DNA of 64,000 nt from Mimachlamys varia (taxonomy: Eukaryota; Mollusca; Bivalvia; Pectinida; Pectinidae): the NCBI GenBank assembly GCA_947623455.1, contig OX392534.1, positions 10,488,001 through 10,552,000 of the forward strand. The letters run 5' to 3'. A program made the position numbers and the translations under genes. Below, piece by piece: positions 24,701-39,700 of this stretch (its first letter is position 1; the number at the start of each line of letters is the position of its first letter). Under the pieces are notes generated by a model. It did no database searches, was not told the origin of the DNA, and saw nothing but the letters and a program-made list of their open reading frames with translations.

Positions 24701-27700
24701 GCGGTGAATACCCACGTCGGGGGTCTGACGGTGTAAGTCGAGTTAAATGTCAGCTCACAATGTTTGGGTTTTTTTTACATTGAGATTTACAGTTCATCTA
24801 GACATTACGAAATAATTACATAACATCAGTGACGCATTGGTCGCTGTTATTAAACGTATGTGAGGGGCGGGCGCGGCGGGTCGGGGAGATGGTGCTGTTA
24901 TTTATACGTATGTGAGGGGCGGGCGCGGCGGGTCGGGGAGATGGTGCTGTTATACGTATACATTTGTACGTACATGTATGTGAGGGGCGGGCGCGGCGGG
25001 TTCGGGAAGAAGGGATTTTCCCCTTGTGTAGTGGTAAATTATATCAGTTCGAAATCGTGCACCGGCGGCTATAAATCAAGGGCGGATCCAGAAATTGTTC
25101 AGGGGGGTGTCACAATTTCATATTTCAAGTTAATTTTGCAGCAAATGCAGTCTTAACCACATCATGTTGTTTTAACAAATAAATTTGTTCAAAAACAATA
25201 TAACTGTAAATTAAAAATAAAACAGTATTTATTAATATTCCCTTTCGTGTCATAATCACACGGCAGATTGAAACTATGGTCTAGCGGTGAATCCCCAGGT
25301 GGGGCTGTCGTAGAACGACGGGTTCGAACAATTCCAAGTTATTATGCTATGATGCGATTACACTTTTGGATCTGTTATGTATGCGAATGAAACAGGCGGA
25401 GCCCAGTTGGGTGGTGAGGGGATAGTGCACGTAGTGTGTGTAGGGAAAGAAGTGTTTTTTCTTGTGTATTTTTATGAATTATTGCATATGAATATGTATG
25501 AACAGAGGAAATGCGTGCGCTGACGGTATGAAAATATCAAAAAGTGAATGTATAGCTTGTATGAATTCAGCTGCTACAAATGTGCTGCAGTGTCAGCATA
25601 CGTCTGACACCGTCACATTAAATGCTGAGTTTATGGTTCAAGAAAATATAAAACATAAAATAAAACATATTCACCAAAAATAGTAAACGTCATAATTTCA
25701 TAATTAGTAATAAAAAATAATAAACCAGAACATACATCAGCACCAAGCTTAAGATGACAATTCCCTCGTTCAACTACGGAATGAGGCTGTTTTTAAAGTC
25801 CGTGTTCCAATATAATCAGAAATTATTTTTGGATCTCCATAATGTTTTATGCTTAAATAAATGTGACTTGTGAAGAAACACTGAAAAAGTGAAGTTTGCT
25901 CTTTTTGTGCTAGTGTCCTTGTACAGCGACCTAAGGCGTCTTTTCTTTTATCAAATTGAGAGCTCTTGCGATATTTTAAGGTCTGTACATGTATTTATAA
26001 TAAACGAATTTTTATCAACCGACGTATTCCGTTTGTATGGGGTATTTAATGGTTTATGTTATGTTACGAAGAAGGAGAATGTTTGTAAGTTATATATAAA
26101 TATATGTTTTATATTTTAATATGTAGAAACCACGAACTTACATCTAATTCCCAGGTAAAAACAATAGATAATGCTGGACCGTCATGGCGATTATTATATA
26201 TCGATATTTATAAATCTCGACAAATCTGAGAAGACGACTCAAACAATTGCGCTTGATTGCATTGCAGATAGATTTTCCGTTGTGTATTTATGGAGCTATA
26301 CAGAATTGTCTACACTGCTAATTTCCGTTTGACGCCATTTCTCTATATAACGCTACCAAAATGACGTCAAAATGGCATCCCGAAAATTGGATGTTGTTAA
26401 TAAATTATGATTTCTCTGGTCATACATAACGGTAAACAATGAAAACATTATGAGATGAAACAGGAAACAATTCTTTATAAGTACACAACAATTCATTAAA
26501 ATTGACCCATAAACAAAGTCGGGAAAATTCATTGAAAAAAAAAAAGTTTCATCTAATAGAAAATGAAATGGACTTTCCAATAAATGTCTTTTATAGACAG
26601 ACCTAATTAAATAGTTATAATGTCGGTCAAATAAAATTAACACAATATGCATTTAGAAAATGAAAGTCGTATACTATTTTGTCAAATCATTTCTCCGAGA
26701 TAAAAAAAAATGAACGACAGTCTTTTAACGTGAACTAACTCTATCGGCATGCCGAAGCTAACGAGCCGAGGAATTTCCCATAAAAATAGAATACACGTCA
26801 CAGGTCTATTTACCTGCTTGTTATCGTGAGAATATGTTACACGCGCTGTGATTGGTCTTTTTCCTATCGATCAACCAATCAGACAACAGGTAATGACACG
26901 CATAGGTAAGCCGTGAAGGTGTTACGAAGTAGGAAGTACCACTCTGAGTCAGCGTGCTAAGTATAACTAAACCTAACAGAGTCATATTATATTAATTATT
27001 ACGAGTTAAAAATTGGCACACAACTTGACATAGTAGTGAACGAAGATTTAGTGGTGATTTCGACCGGGATCGGAGAGTGAGGGTTACCTTCAGCGGCCAG
27101 GTATTTAGAACGTAAACACCTGGATATATCTGGGTGTGTTTTATCGTGCGGTGACTGTTTACAAACTCTTATCAGATTGTATTTCAGTGTTATGTGTAAC
27201 ATGGTATAGACCGATTTATCAACATATCACACCTGTGATTTTGTACCTGTAGTTATACCTGTGCTCTACCTAACATGAACATCTAAAACCTATAATCATG
27301 CCTTCGAAGAAGGAACGACTACAGATCCTTGCCCAAATATGGGCAACACCCACCCCTTTTGATATAGACTTTTTTGACAAGGGGAATGAAATTGTTGTCG
27401 TGACGTCATACAAAGGTGACGTGACGTCATGGTGGTTACGAGTGTTCAAGGCCCTGTACCCAGATCAGGTGTACAGAGAGAAAGCGGACATCACCAAAAT
27501 CAAGCCGTCCGACGGAGTGACACTCAAAGTGAACAAGCGCACAGGAATCATGAAGGTTACTGGTAAAAACCACTGGCGCTGGTTGGTGGACAACTTTTCA
27601 GAGGTTTTGGACCAAGGTAACGCAGATGCTCAGGAACTGGAAGAGCAACAGTCCGTAGCCGACTCTGTCACGCGCTACCTACAGCTTGACAAGAACGTGG

Positions 27701-30700
27701 AGGAGGTAATATCTACAATACATGTATATTCTTACATTTCCTGAACTTCATATGGTGCCTGTAGATTTTTTTTTTTTGCAAAGATCACCATCTAGGTCAC
27801 TTTAAAAAAGGTCATATATACATCTTAGGGATGCAGATGCTTAATGTTTAATGGAATTATTTTGGGTTGTCATTATACTATACTTACATGTATGTTATTT
27901 GAACTCTTTCCAATGTATTGGAAGTGATAAAAGACCTTGACTCCACGAAATATCAAAATGATTGACTTAATTGCTACTCTGAATCCCGAATCACCAAACC
28001 AATAAACAATCTTTTAAAGTTTGATTCAGTAGAAATTCTAAACAAAACTTGCTTGTCTATTAATGATTGTACATGTTCAATAAACAAGAAAATGTAAAAA
28101 AAAATTCTGCCGTACAGGATCTATTACAAACTGACCTATCATCTAGGATTCGGAGTACACGCTCAGTAGCTATATATATGTAGGTGATTTGTTAATCCGA
28201 TGTAACTGGTTGTCACTAATGTTTATGGTGCCAATTATATGCCATGTATTGGAAATAACACACTTGGGTTAAAGCCAAATCAATTAAGGTACTTTGAAAA
28301 TGGATTTTAGCTGTAAAGACAATAAAAGGATACATATATTTCACCTGGCAAAGATTTTAATTAGGCATAGTACAGTATATATATATATAATCATGATAAT
28401 GGCCATTAATTGTTGTGTGATATTAGAAAAAAAATATAACTTAAACTCGGGATAGATTTTGAAAAATTCTTTTAACTTGACCTTTAATTATTTGCAAAGG
28501 AATTTTCAGAAATATTTCGCTACACCAACAAGACTGTGACTCCAACCTATCTCCATTATGTACAGTGTATATAGATTCAATATAACCAACAACAATGCAA
28601 AAATGTGATCCTAGGGTCTAAATCTTTTACTGTACTTCCATCAAAGTGGTGTAAACCCAATTATGCACATTGAAAATTGCATTTGAGCCTGACCAAATCA
28701 AATAAATTGTGAATTAAGTTTTAAAATGTAGGGGTAAGTGATCAGTTAACATGGCCTTGTCACTGTACAGGTAAAGGGAGGCTACTCATGTCTAAATTTG
28801 TCTGCACAGGGGCAGCTATGACTTTATTAAGCTGTTAACATAAATCAATAATTTTTGCATTATTAAGCTGTCATTGAGAATAAAATGACCTGTGAGAGAG
28901 TTTTTTTTAATGAGCTTTAACTCTCTGGTTTAAAAGTCTATTCGACATAATGTTGGCATTTTGATTTTTCAAAAGTCAGGAAAATTTTATTTCATATTTT
29001 TTATATTGTATATTTATATCATAGACCAGAAGATAAATGTTAAGAAAATATCTTTCTATCAGTTTGTCATTGGGAGGACAAGCAAAGGAGAAACTTGACG
29101 GTTATTATGTGTACAGGTTGATGTCCTATAGCTATACAGTTACCTGTACATGATAGCTTAATAAGCTAGGACACTTGGGACAAATCATGACTTTTTTTCT
29201 TTTATACCTGCAGTCATATACAAATTGTACTCGATACTATATACCAGTAAGGGGAATTCAGTTATGTATATGTAAATTAAAATCTACTAATAATTAATGT
29301 AATGATTTGATATATTCAATATAGTAAATAGACGTTATTTATACTGTAACCATAAGAAATATCCCACTGTACAAGAAGTCATGTAAGAACAGCTAGAACA
29401 CAACAGACATTGGTCAGTAAGTGTTTTATGGCCTATCATCCCGCTATATGGCCATATTTATGGTTAACCAGCAATGCAGGTTTTCTGGTGAAGAAAACTG
29501 AGTATGCTGTTTACCTGTTTAACTGACGGTTCATTGTTTATCTGTATAATTAACTATTCACTGTTTACCTGTATAACTAACTGTTCACTGTTTACCTGTA
29601 TAACTGATGGTTCACTGTTTACCTGTATAACTGACAGTTCACTGTTTTTTACCTGTATAACTGACGGTTCACTGTTTTTTACCTGTATAACTGACGGTTC
29701 ACTGTTAACCTGTATAACTGACGGTTCACTGTTTACCTGTATAACTGACGGTCCACTGTTTACCTGGATAAATGACGGTTCACTGTTTACCTGTATAACT
29801 GACGGTTCAATGTTTACCTGGATAAATGACGGTTCACTGTTTACCTGTATAAATGACGGTTCACTGTTTACCTGTATAAATGCTGGTTCACTGGTTACCT
29901 GTATAACTGATGGTTCACTGTTTACCTGTATAAATGACGGTTCACTGTTTACCTGTATAAATGCTGGTTCACTGGTTACCTGTATAACTGACAGTTCACT
30001 GTTTACCTGTATAAATGACGGTTCACTTTCTATATAACTGACGGTTCACTGTTTACCTGTATAAATACTGGTTCACTGGTTACCTGTATAAATGACAATT
30101 CATTGTTTACCTGTATAACTGACAATTCATTGTTTACCTGTATAACTGACGGTTCACTGTTTACCTGTATAAATGAAGGATCACTGTTTACCTGTATAAA
30201 TGCTGGTTCACTGGTTACCTGTATAACTGACCGTTCACTGTTTACCTGAATAACTGACCGTTCACTGTTTACCTGTATAAATGAAGGATCACTGTTTACC
30301 TGTATAACTGACCGTTCACTGTTTACCTGTATAAATGAAGGATCACTGTTTACCTGTATAACTGACCGTTCACTGTTTACCTGTATAAATGGAGGATCAC
30401 TGTTTACCTGTATAACTGACCGTTCACTGTTTACCTGTATAAATGGAGGATCACTGTTTATCTGTATAACTAACTATTCACTGTTTACCTGTATAACTAA
30501 CTGTTCACTGTTTACCTGTATAACTGATGGTTCACTGTTTACCTGTATAACTGACAGTTCACTGTTTTTTACCTGTATAACTGACGGTTCACTGTTTTTT
30601 ACCTGTATAACTGACGGTTCACTGTTAACCTGTATAACTGACGGTTCACTGTTTACCTGTATAACTGACGGTCCACTGTTTACCTGGATAAATGACGGTT

Positions 30701-33700
30701 CACTGTTTACCTGTATAAATGACGGTTCACTGTTTACCTGTATAAATGCTGGTTCACTGGTTACCTGTATAACTGATGGTTCACTGTTTACCTGTATAAA
30801 TGACGGTTCACTGTTTACCTGTATAAATGCTGGTTCACTGGTTACCTGTATAACTGACAGTTCACTGTTTACCTGTATAAATGACGGTTCACTTTCTATA
30901 TAACTGACGGTTCACTGTTTACCTGTATAAATACTGGTTCACTGGTTACCTGTATAAATGACAATTCATTGTTTACCTGTATAACTGACAATTCATTGTT
31001 TACCTGTATAACTGACGGTTCACTGTTTACCTGTATAAATGAAGGATCACTGTTTACCTGTATAAATGCTGGTTCACTGGTTACCTGTATAACTGATGGT
31101 TCACTGTTTACCTGAATAACTGACCGTTCACTGTTTACCTGTATAAATGAAGGATCACTGTTTACCTGTATAACTGACCGTTCACTGTTTACCTGTATAA
31201 ATGAAGGATCACTGTTTACCTGTATAACTGACCGTTCACTGTTTACCTGTATAAATGGAGGATCACTGTTTACCTGTATAACTGACCGTTCACTGTTTAC
31301 CTGTATAAATGAAGGATCACTGTTTACCTGTATAACTGACCGTTCACTGTTTACCTGTATAAATGAAGGATCACTGTTTACCTGTGTAACTGACCGTTCA
31401 CTGTTTACCTGTATAAATGAAGGATCACTGTTTACCTGTATACCTTACGGTTCACTGTTGACCTGCGCTTTTCAGTATATATGTATAACTGACTGTTTGC
31501 GTTTCCCCTCCAGGTTCAGGACTTACTGGACATGATACCAGAAGGAGGTGGCATCATGCAGCATGACTTCATCATGCGACTTTGGAAGAGCCTGATCGAT
31601 GATTGGTTCGGATGTGGAGCAACATTATATATTGTCACGCCTCGCATCGATGAGGAGAGATTGTTCCAAATATTTCTTCTCATGATTCGTAACAAAGGAA
31701 CTGCATTTAATGTAACCTTGGTAACCCCTGAAAAATCTCCTGAAGGTGAGAAATTCAAGAAAACCCTTTCAGTCACACAGAGGATGATGAAAAAGACGCG
31801 AACACCAAGATCCCAGAAAAGACTAGTGTCCGACGTGAAAATGCAGTGGGCTATGGAGAATCTGCATGTTCACAATGAGAACTTTTCCACAAACTTTATA
31901 GCTGCTTATAAGGACGAGGAGGCTGAAGTGCTGACGACCACAGCCCACTTCCATAAAAGTCATTTCCACACGAACCAGAAAGACAATGTGTGCTACAACA
32001 AACTCAGTACCCAGGACCTAAAGAGGAACTACCTGTTCCCCTTGGGTGTTACCACAGTCAACTACTAAACTAATGCCTAAGAAATACCTATACTAACTTT
32101 AATTGTACAATTTATACATATCATAATTTTAATAACAGTGGTTCAATGTCTGCAACACATTTCTTATGTAAAGTCCAATTTATATAAAAATCAATTACCA
32201 GCAATAATCAATTGTAAATTCCGATGATTGATTAGGAGTACAGGGGGTTCTGACCCCTCATGATCAGTTTGTTTTAATGTCATACATAGTTGAAAATCAT
32301 CACATGGCCAAATCATCCTTAACTGATTAAGTTTAAACTAGAGTGTTGTGACCCCACATGATCAGTTTGTTTTAATTTAATACTGTAAACCGACTTATTT
32401 TCGCAGCAACTTAATTTCGTGTTTTCATATGAAACGACTGTTTCGCAGCATTTTAATTTCCCGATAAATACTGTTTTGAATCCTATGTTTAGTACAGAAC
32501 AGTATTCCTCTGATTGAAACTATTTCGTGGCGATTAATTTCCGCGAAATTTAATCACTCGGGAAATACGTGAAAAATAATCGCACACGAAAATAAATTGG
32601 TTAACAGTACATAGTTGAATCATCACATGGCTTACTAAGGTGTCACTGTCCAACCATTTCACCAGAACTTCAACTATGTTTCTTTGGTTTTCACTTGGTG
32701 AATAACAATTACTATTGTTGTGAAAATATATCAGAAGCTCATATGTTAAATCATTATATTAAAAGATTTTCCATTAAATATTGATGTGTACACATTGTAT
32801 ATGTTATTTTAAGCTATCGTTGAATAAATAATTAGAATACATAAGTGCAAATTACCTTTAAAATTCTCAATTTCAGCAAAAAGTTAAATTTCAAAGTATA
32901 CATACAACTTCATGTTTGCTAGAATTCTATACACAAAATGTCCTGTTAAGTGTGTGAATTTGCATAAATTTAGAATGAAGACCTTGCACACATTGTGTAG
33001 CTTGAGATAAACAAAATGTTTGGTCACCTCTGGCTTGTGATGTCTAGAAGATACATCTCCATCACTGTGGTTGATTATGTAATCAGCTTTCAACAACACA
33101 GATAATTGTTAAGTTTTTGTTCTGTACTGACTTGACTCTGTGTTAGCAGTAAGATGGGGAGTATATAGAACCAGTTATATCTGTGTAGGGAGTGCTGTCA
33201 CTGATCTGATCATTGACCCCAGCTCCGGGACTCCCCGCTCTGTCTCAATGATGGATGCTTTAATGTGTCTATAGACAGCAGCTATATGTATTTATGTATG
33301 TTCAGTAAAATTGTTCTAAACAAACATTCTCAGCATGGAAACACCAAGTCTGCACAGCAGTGTTGGTTATCTGGTTACTAGTACACAAATATATAACAGA
33401 AAGGTCACACTTGACAGGTGGTTGTTATAGACAGGTTGTTTTTAGTCAAGTGGGCATATAGGCAGATGATATTTGAAGGCTCAGTTTTTTTATAAGCGGT
33501 TTGTTTCTTGTGATGTAGATAAGTGATAGAGCTACATACACTAAGTAATAGACAGATAGTCTTTATACAGAAAAAAAACTCCACTACATAATCTTTATAG
33601 ACATGTGAGTTTCGTAAATAGTCTTTTGATAGATGGTCTTTGTAGACAGGTTTCGTATAAAAGACAGGTGATGTTTGTAGACAGATGACCTTTGTAAACT

Positions 33701-36700
33701 CGTACATAGACGATCTGTTTAAAAAACAGGCCTTTGATAGATGATGATCTTTATAGACAGTACAGTTTTAATGCAGCTGATGTTTGTGGACAAATACAGA
33801 TAATTTCTCATTTTTATAAGCAGATTGTCCCATATTATACAGTCAGATTTACTTTGCAGTAATGTTATCTGTAGACAGGTTTAAATTCTATCTTTAACCA
33901 GAACACATGACTGGTTCACTTAAGGGAGTTAAGTACAATTAGAATCAGGATCATCCAATGTTTGGTAAATCCAACACTGTAATGCAAATATGTTGATATT
34001 AAAATGATGGCCGTTGTTGTGCAAGTTCTGCAAGTGTGAAAACTATTAACATCAGTAATTGTACATGCTCTATGTGTTACTCAAATGCTATACATATCTT
34101 CCATTTCAAAACATTCCAGTGCTTGTTTTAAAACTCAATTCGTTTGCATGCATTTAAGGTTTATGGAAGATGAACAGATTTAAGCATGGTATGCTGCATA
34201 GATAACTGGATTGAAAATGATTTTGTCCCGAATTTTCACGAAAACTTTCTTGTGAATATCACCATTTCCGTTTCTATTTTGTAAAAGGAGATCTTGCCGA
34301 GTGTGGATAGACTAAGCCATTTGGTATCCCACTTCATTTGTTGTGATTAAATGGAATTTACCTTGCCAGACAGCTGGTGTCCATTGAATACTGGGTATAA
34401 TACTGATGTAACGGCTTGCTTTCTTACCAGCATGAGATATAAATTCCCCGTTTATCCTAATAGGTTCAAATTGTTTTTTTGGCATGTTTTGGTGTTTTTA
34501 AGAGTTAGGTAGTATATGTAGGCAGATATTGTTAGATAATGATACGCCCATTTCTCCTTTTGCTTTATCATTTTCTTCAGCAGGACACTTGAGAAATCAC
34601 ATTATTCTTACATACTTTCTGATCACTGATTATGATGAGGGTTAGAAAAAAATAATCATATTTTGCAGTTAAGTTTTACTTCAGTTACTGCATTCAAAGC
34701 AAGCGTTTGTTTATTTACTAGTGGTTATATAAAGTAAAAAAATAAATAAAATGAGTATTGCCATGCATCAGTCCTGAGCACTGGGATTATGAGCTAAGCA
34801 CGTGTTGAGCCACAAACATCATTATAAACATTCAAGTTAGGTTATATGTAGTCCCCTATGTTTTTTTATGATACACTTACTTTATCATAGTTATATTATA
34901 AACACATTTTGCGCTAACATGTTTATATTTCATCATTTCCCTGACATAAGTCATGTTTAAAGATGTTACACCGATATAAGAGTCCAGCAGATTTCTACAA
35001 GTTCATGCATAAATTAGTGCTTTCCCTGACACATTTCTAAAGAACTTGATTTCAAACTCTGACTAGTTATCATGTTGTAATTCCCAAGTAAGAACTGTAG
35101 TATGGTTATAGGTAAATGTATTGATAAAAGTATAGATTTCGTTATTGCAAAGATGATAAAAACAATAATTTTATCAACGTATGTATGATTTGACACACCA
35201 AACCGCATTAACGTAAGGCTCTGGATACATATAGACTTATGTTATAATTTTGATGCTATAATTTTAATACAATGATGGCCCTGAGGCTTTGTATATCTAT
35301 TAAGCGACCATTTTGGTATCTACAACAATGTATGCATAAAACACGTGGGTGTAGATTGTATGCCTTTCGTGGCTATTGTTTTAATTTATCTACAAATTGT
35401 ACGCGTCTTAGGCTAATTTCCGATCCGTCTGAGTGGTTCAGTAAATGTTTCAAAATTGTCCCGAATATTGTCCTGATATCCCGTTTTACACATTATCTCC
35501 GTCTTGCATTAATGCTAGTGGTTACCGTGTAGAGAATGCACTATAATTACACTGCACTTGTCATCAGCAGACCTAGTGACCATATACCTACTCTGTTAGA
35601 CTATTCTTGGGCTAGTCCGGTAAGGCGCCCACACAAACTGTCTTAAAGCCAGTCTAACATTCAAGGAGAGGTAATTTGATATTTGATGATACCAATTAAA
35701 TCAGCAAATATTTGCCCAAATTACAATAATTTAGAATGATTGACAGAATATACAATGTTCATTTTAGTATCCACTGTTTTTGGGATGCTCGGATTTGTTG
35801 GTTTCCCTGACCGAGACAGTGTGGGTGCATATACCGGTAGTACGCCTGGGGAATAGATTTTGTATTCTGAACTGAATCAGGGATGATCAAACCACTGTGT
35901 TCTACATATAATGAACATTTTGTAGAGTTATGTTTACAATAGGCGTAGTCATATGATGTAATTATTTAACGATTTACATGATTGTATTGTTTCCTAATAT
36001 AAGCGTGGAGTGAATCATATTGTTAATACTGTATTTTTGTTTAATTACCATACTGTATTCTACTATGCACCTATTAAATAAACACACACAACTCATCACT
36101 CGTTTCTTTAGTTAAGATAATTAGCCGATGTTGTCAAGTAATTATTGTATTGTTGTGAATAAGAGATATACTAATGTTATCATGTTTGTCGGTATTATAA
36201 GATAATCCGTATGTGTTATATTATTTTGCTCTGCAAGTTCGAATTAATCTGTGGGTATCGATTGACACTTACCTTCCGCAAATGATTAAGCAACGATGTA
36301 TATTAAGTAAGTCAATAGTGCATTTATTCTGCAAATTTAGTATTTTCTTTCACAGTTAAACAGAAAAAAAAAATGTTTGCTAGACTTTGGATACCCGATA
36401 TATTGTCCATTTACGCATATATAAGTGTGAACCATGCGGCCTTTTCCCAGACAATGGCATTATTTGGCGAATTGAAACACGAGTGATTAACAGGTTTATG
36501 AACTGATCACTAACATACAATATATATATGAGTGTTTTTGTGCTATATTGTGGTATGTAACCCGAGGACAGTGGCATATGATGACCTTTTATATGTACCA
36601 ATTAGCATGAGATTATGACCGAGTGCGAGTTCACACTCACGGTCAATGTTCGAAATTATCGTGGTTTTTCTATTCAACAGTCAGTTCATGTGTGTAGACT

Positions 36701-39700
36701 TAAAAACTGTGACATCTAACGATTAACGTATCATTCCCAGGAATGATAAGACCTGCATCATGTAAAGCAGTGTATCATAAAAGAAAAAAAAAATGTAGCT
36801 CTTCACTTATTAAGTATTTCCTTTATTTCTGTAGGTGACATTCAGGTCCAAAAGTAACAATTTCTTTTCCTGACAAGCTACTTGATATTAAGAGATTAAT
36901 GACGTACTACTCGAGGACCTCTGAGTTTGAACACCTAGCTGTTTCTCTTTTACCATTTCACGAGTCCCAATGTTTAAGATTTCTTTGTTCATATTGGTTT
37001 TGAGATTGGATTATGGTTTTGATGACACTTCGATATTCTTTGACCTTTTTATATTTATACTTTATGTTCGATTTGGATCAGTAAAGACTGTACTAATATA
37101 CATGTTAGGTTTGCATCAAATATCACAACATATTGTGGTGTATGCTTAGTTGTGTTAAGTTTACCCCATAATTGTGATGAATATGTATTTATAAATAGAA
37201 TAGGTTTGGTACACCCACACGAATGGTAATTATAAGGACATTCAAGTTTTTGTTGGTAGAGAAAAACTTGAGAACCCAAAGGAAAACCGACGGCTTTTGT
37301 CTGGTATATAATGACTGCACAATGTTTTTTCCAACATACGACGCAGTGTGCGAGGACTAGTGATTGTTGACGGTCAGACACTGATCGGCCAACATGACCC
37401 TCCGTTATTATATATGTACCTGTTTTTGCTAGTAAAATGTTCCCCTCGTACAGGTTCTATTTGTGTGCAAGCGTTGATGTTACATTTTTTCGAGATTGTT
37501 CGTGTTTATTTGTGACACATTTATATCAGTGTTTGTTTGTATGACTTTTATATTCCCTGAAGTAGGTGGTTTACCTGTCGTTAACTGTGCCGTCTGGTCA
37601 AGTCTATAGGCAAACACAAACTTCTTTAACCGTGTATAGACACCATATTTTATGTATACATGATTGATCCCCGTCATCAAATTATTGCTGATAAATAGTA
37701 ATCTATGGTTTTGTGTTACAACAGGTGATCTTTCACATCAAAACGAAGGTGATTGGGATCGCTTGTTTTGGACACATTTCCCTCAATCGTATTCAATGGG
37801 CAAATGCAACTTCGTAACTAATCCGTTTAAGATTGAGCTTTATAACTAATTCGTAATCAAAGATACTGTCGTTGCTCGAGTAATAAACATACATTTTCTT
37901 ATCTTTGTAGAACAAGTACTTACATGTACACTATAAACACATGGGCCCAGTTTGTCAAAGGATGATTAGCTTAATCAGTATTTAACAACATTTTTCAAAC
38001 TTTTATATTTCTGTCCATATACAAGGTAAAATCTTCAAATTTTGCATGTACATTGACATTATTACATATTTGATATCTGCAAAGTTGTAATTAAATCTAT
38101 GGTTTCATTTTAAAGTTACATTATAATTAAAATTTGCACTAATCACTGATAAAGCTAATCACCCTTTGAACAACTGTGCCCTGGTTCCATTTTCAATATT
38201 ATTGTTACCATTAGGAATCATTTACTTCATTAATTGTCATTTTAAGATATGACTGTCAGGGAAAATAATTTCTGTTTATTCTCAGCGCCTCCAGACAAGG
38301 AAGGGTTATAAACGCTAGTGTTATTTATACTCACGACAAGTGTCCGTGATTTATTGAAACTTTGGATTTTTACTACATGTATACGATCACGGTGTTTGCC
38401 CGTACGAAGTGCAATTTTAAACGGCGGATCTGTACACATTCCACATCTTTAACATATCGTTGTATTACTGTTGTGACATGGTGGTTGCACGAAAATTATT
38501 TTATTCCATATACGAAAAACAAATAAAATAGAAAATGAAATTCTAGTTGTAGTTTCTTATGTAATATAATCAGGTTGGTTTATCTACACTATGTACTGTG
38601 ATGTTTCGCCCGAATCTTTTCTCGTATACAATGTAAATGTATTAAAAGTGTACGGCGATAATTGAAACCAAACTTTGAATGAAATGCGTACTGCAAGAAC
38701 AAGCGGTGAATGATACCTCCGTCACATGGTGAATGATAAGTTTTATAAAATGCGAAAGCTATATCGGAAAATGAAGAAGGATCTAATTCTGTCAGTTACC
38801 AATTGATATTGGCAATTATCGAACTTGTCAAACCTGTTTTTAATCTACATTTCTATGATATTTTAATTAATCTATCAAAAATGAGTGAAGATATCGAGCG
38901 GACGTTGTATTGGAAAATGGATAAAGCGCCAGAACTTTGTAATTTACCGTCCAATATTGGTGGTTATAAAACCAGCTATTTTTATTGGTAATGGACATTA
39001 TCAGAGATTTGACGTCTCTTACATAGTAAGTGTAGGTGAATAATGGTAGTCACCGATCATGTCCGAGCTGTTACGGTAATGAGCATTGTTATGAAATTCC
39101 ATTTGAATTTTGAAAATTAATTCGATTATCAATTGGGTTGATTTATTTTGTTTTACGTCGTATGAACAGCCAGGGTCATTTACATTGTAAGTACGTGCAA
39201 GGTTTTGAAGGTGGAGGAAAGCCGATGCACACGGAGAAAAACCACCGACGTGGGTTTCGAACTCGCAACCCAAAAGTGGAGGGCTAGTGGTAGAATGTCA
39301 GGACATCTAAACCAACCAGCCACCGCTTCCCAATGCGATTATCATGCGGACACTATTTTGAAAGTTTATTAATGGACAACCTCTCAGAAAACCATCAGAT
39401 ATTGCTGATTACTGCAATTGTCCTAATTAGGTATGGTAATGAGTTTTTTTTAGGACGTTTAAATTTCATCTGTACAAAATTAATGGAGATCGAATGAAAA
39501 ACAAGCGCGCCCGCCCGTCTAAGTGACGACACGATAAGTTCTGTATTTTGACGGGCGTATAAAACAAAATCACAAGTGCAAAGCCAGATCATTTCTACAC
39601 TTAACATTCTGCAGATCAATAACGAATTGCAAATTCAAGGATGTAAAATAGCAACGTCTGTGATTATTACAGAAGGATGGATAAGGTTGAGATGCCTGCA

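Noticed and set aside
25889..26119. 76-codon ORF with a hydrophobic start
   Set aside because: Phe/Tyr/Leu-rich AT-driven frame with no splice, domain or context support.
29504..30037. 177-codon ORF of repeated S-L-F-T-C-I-T-D-G
   Set aside because: Minisatellite frame inside the intron of the nested gene; breaks at the first irregular unit.
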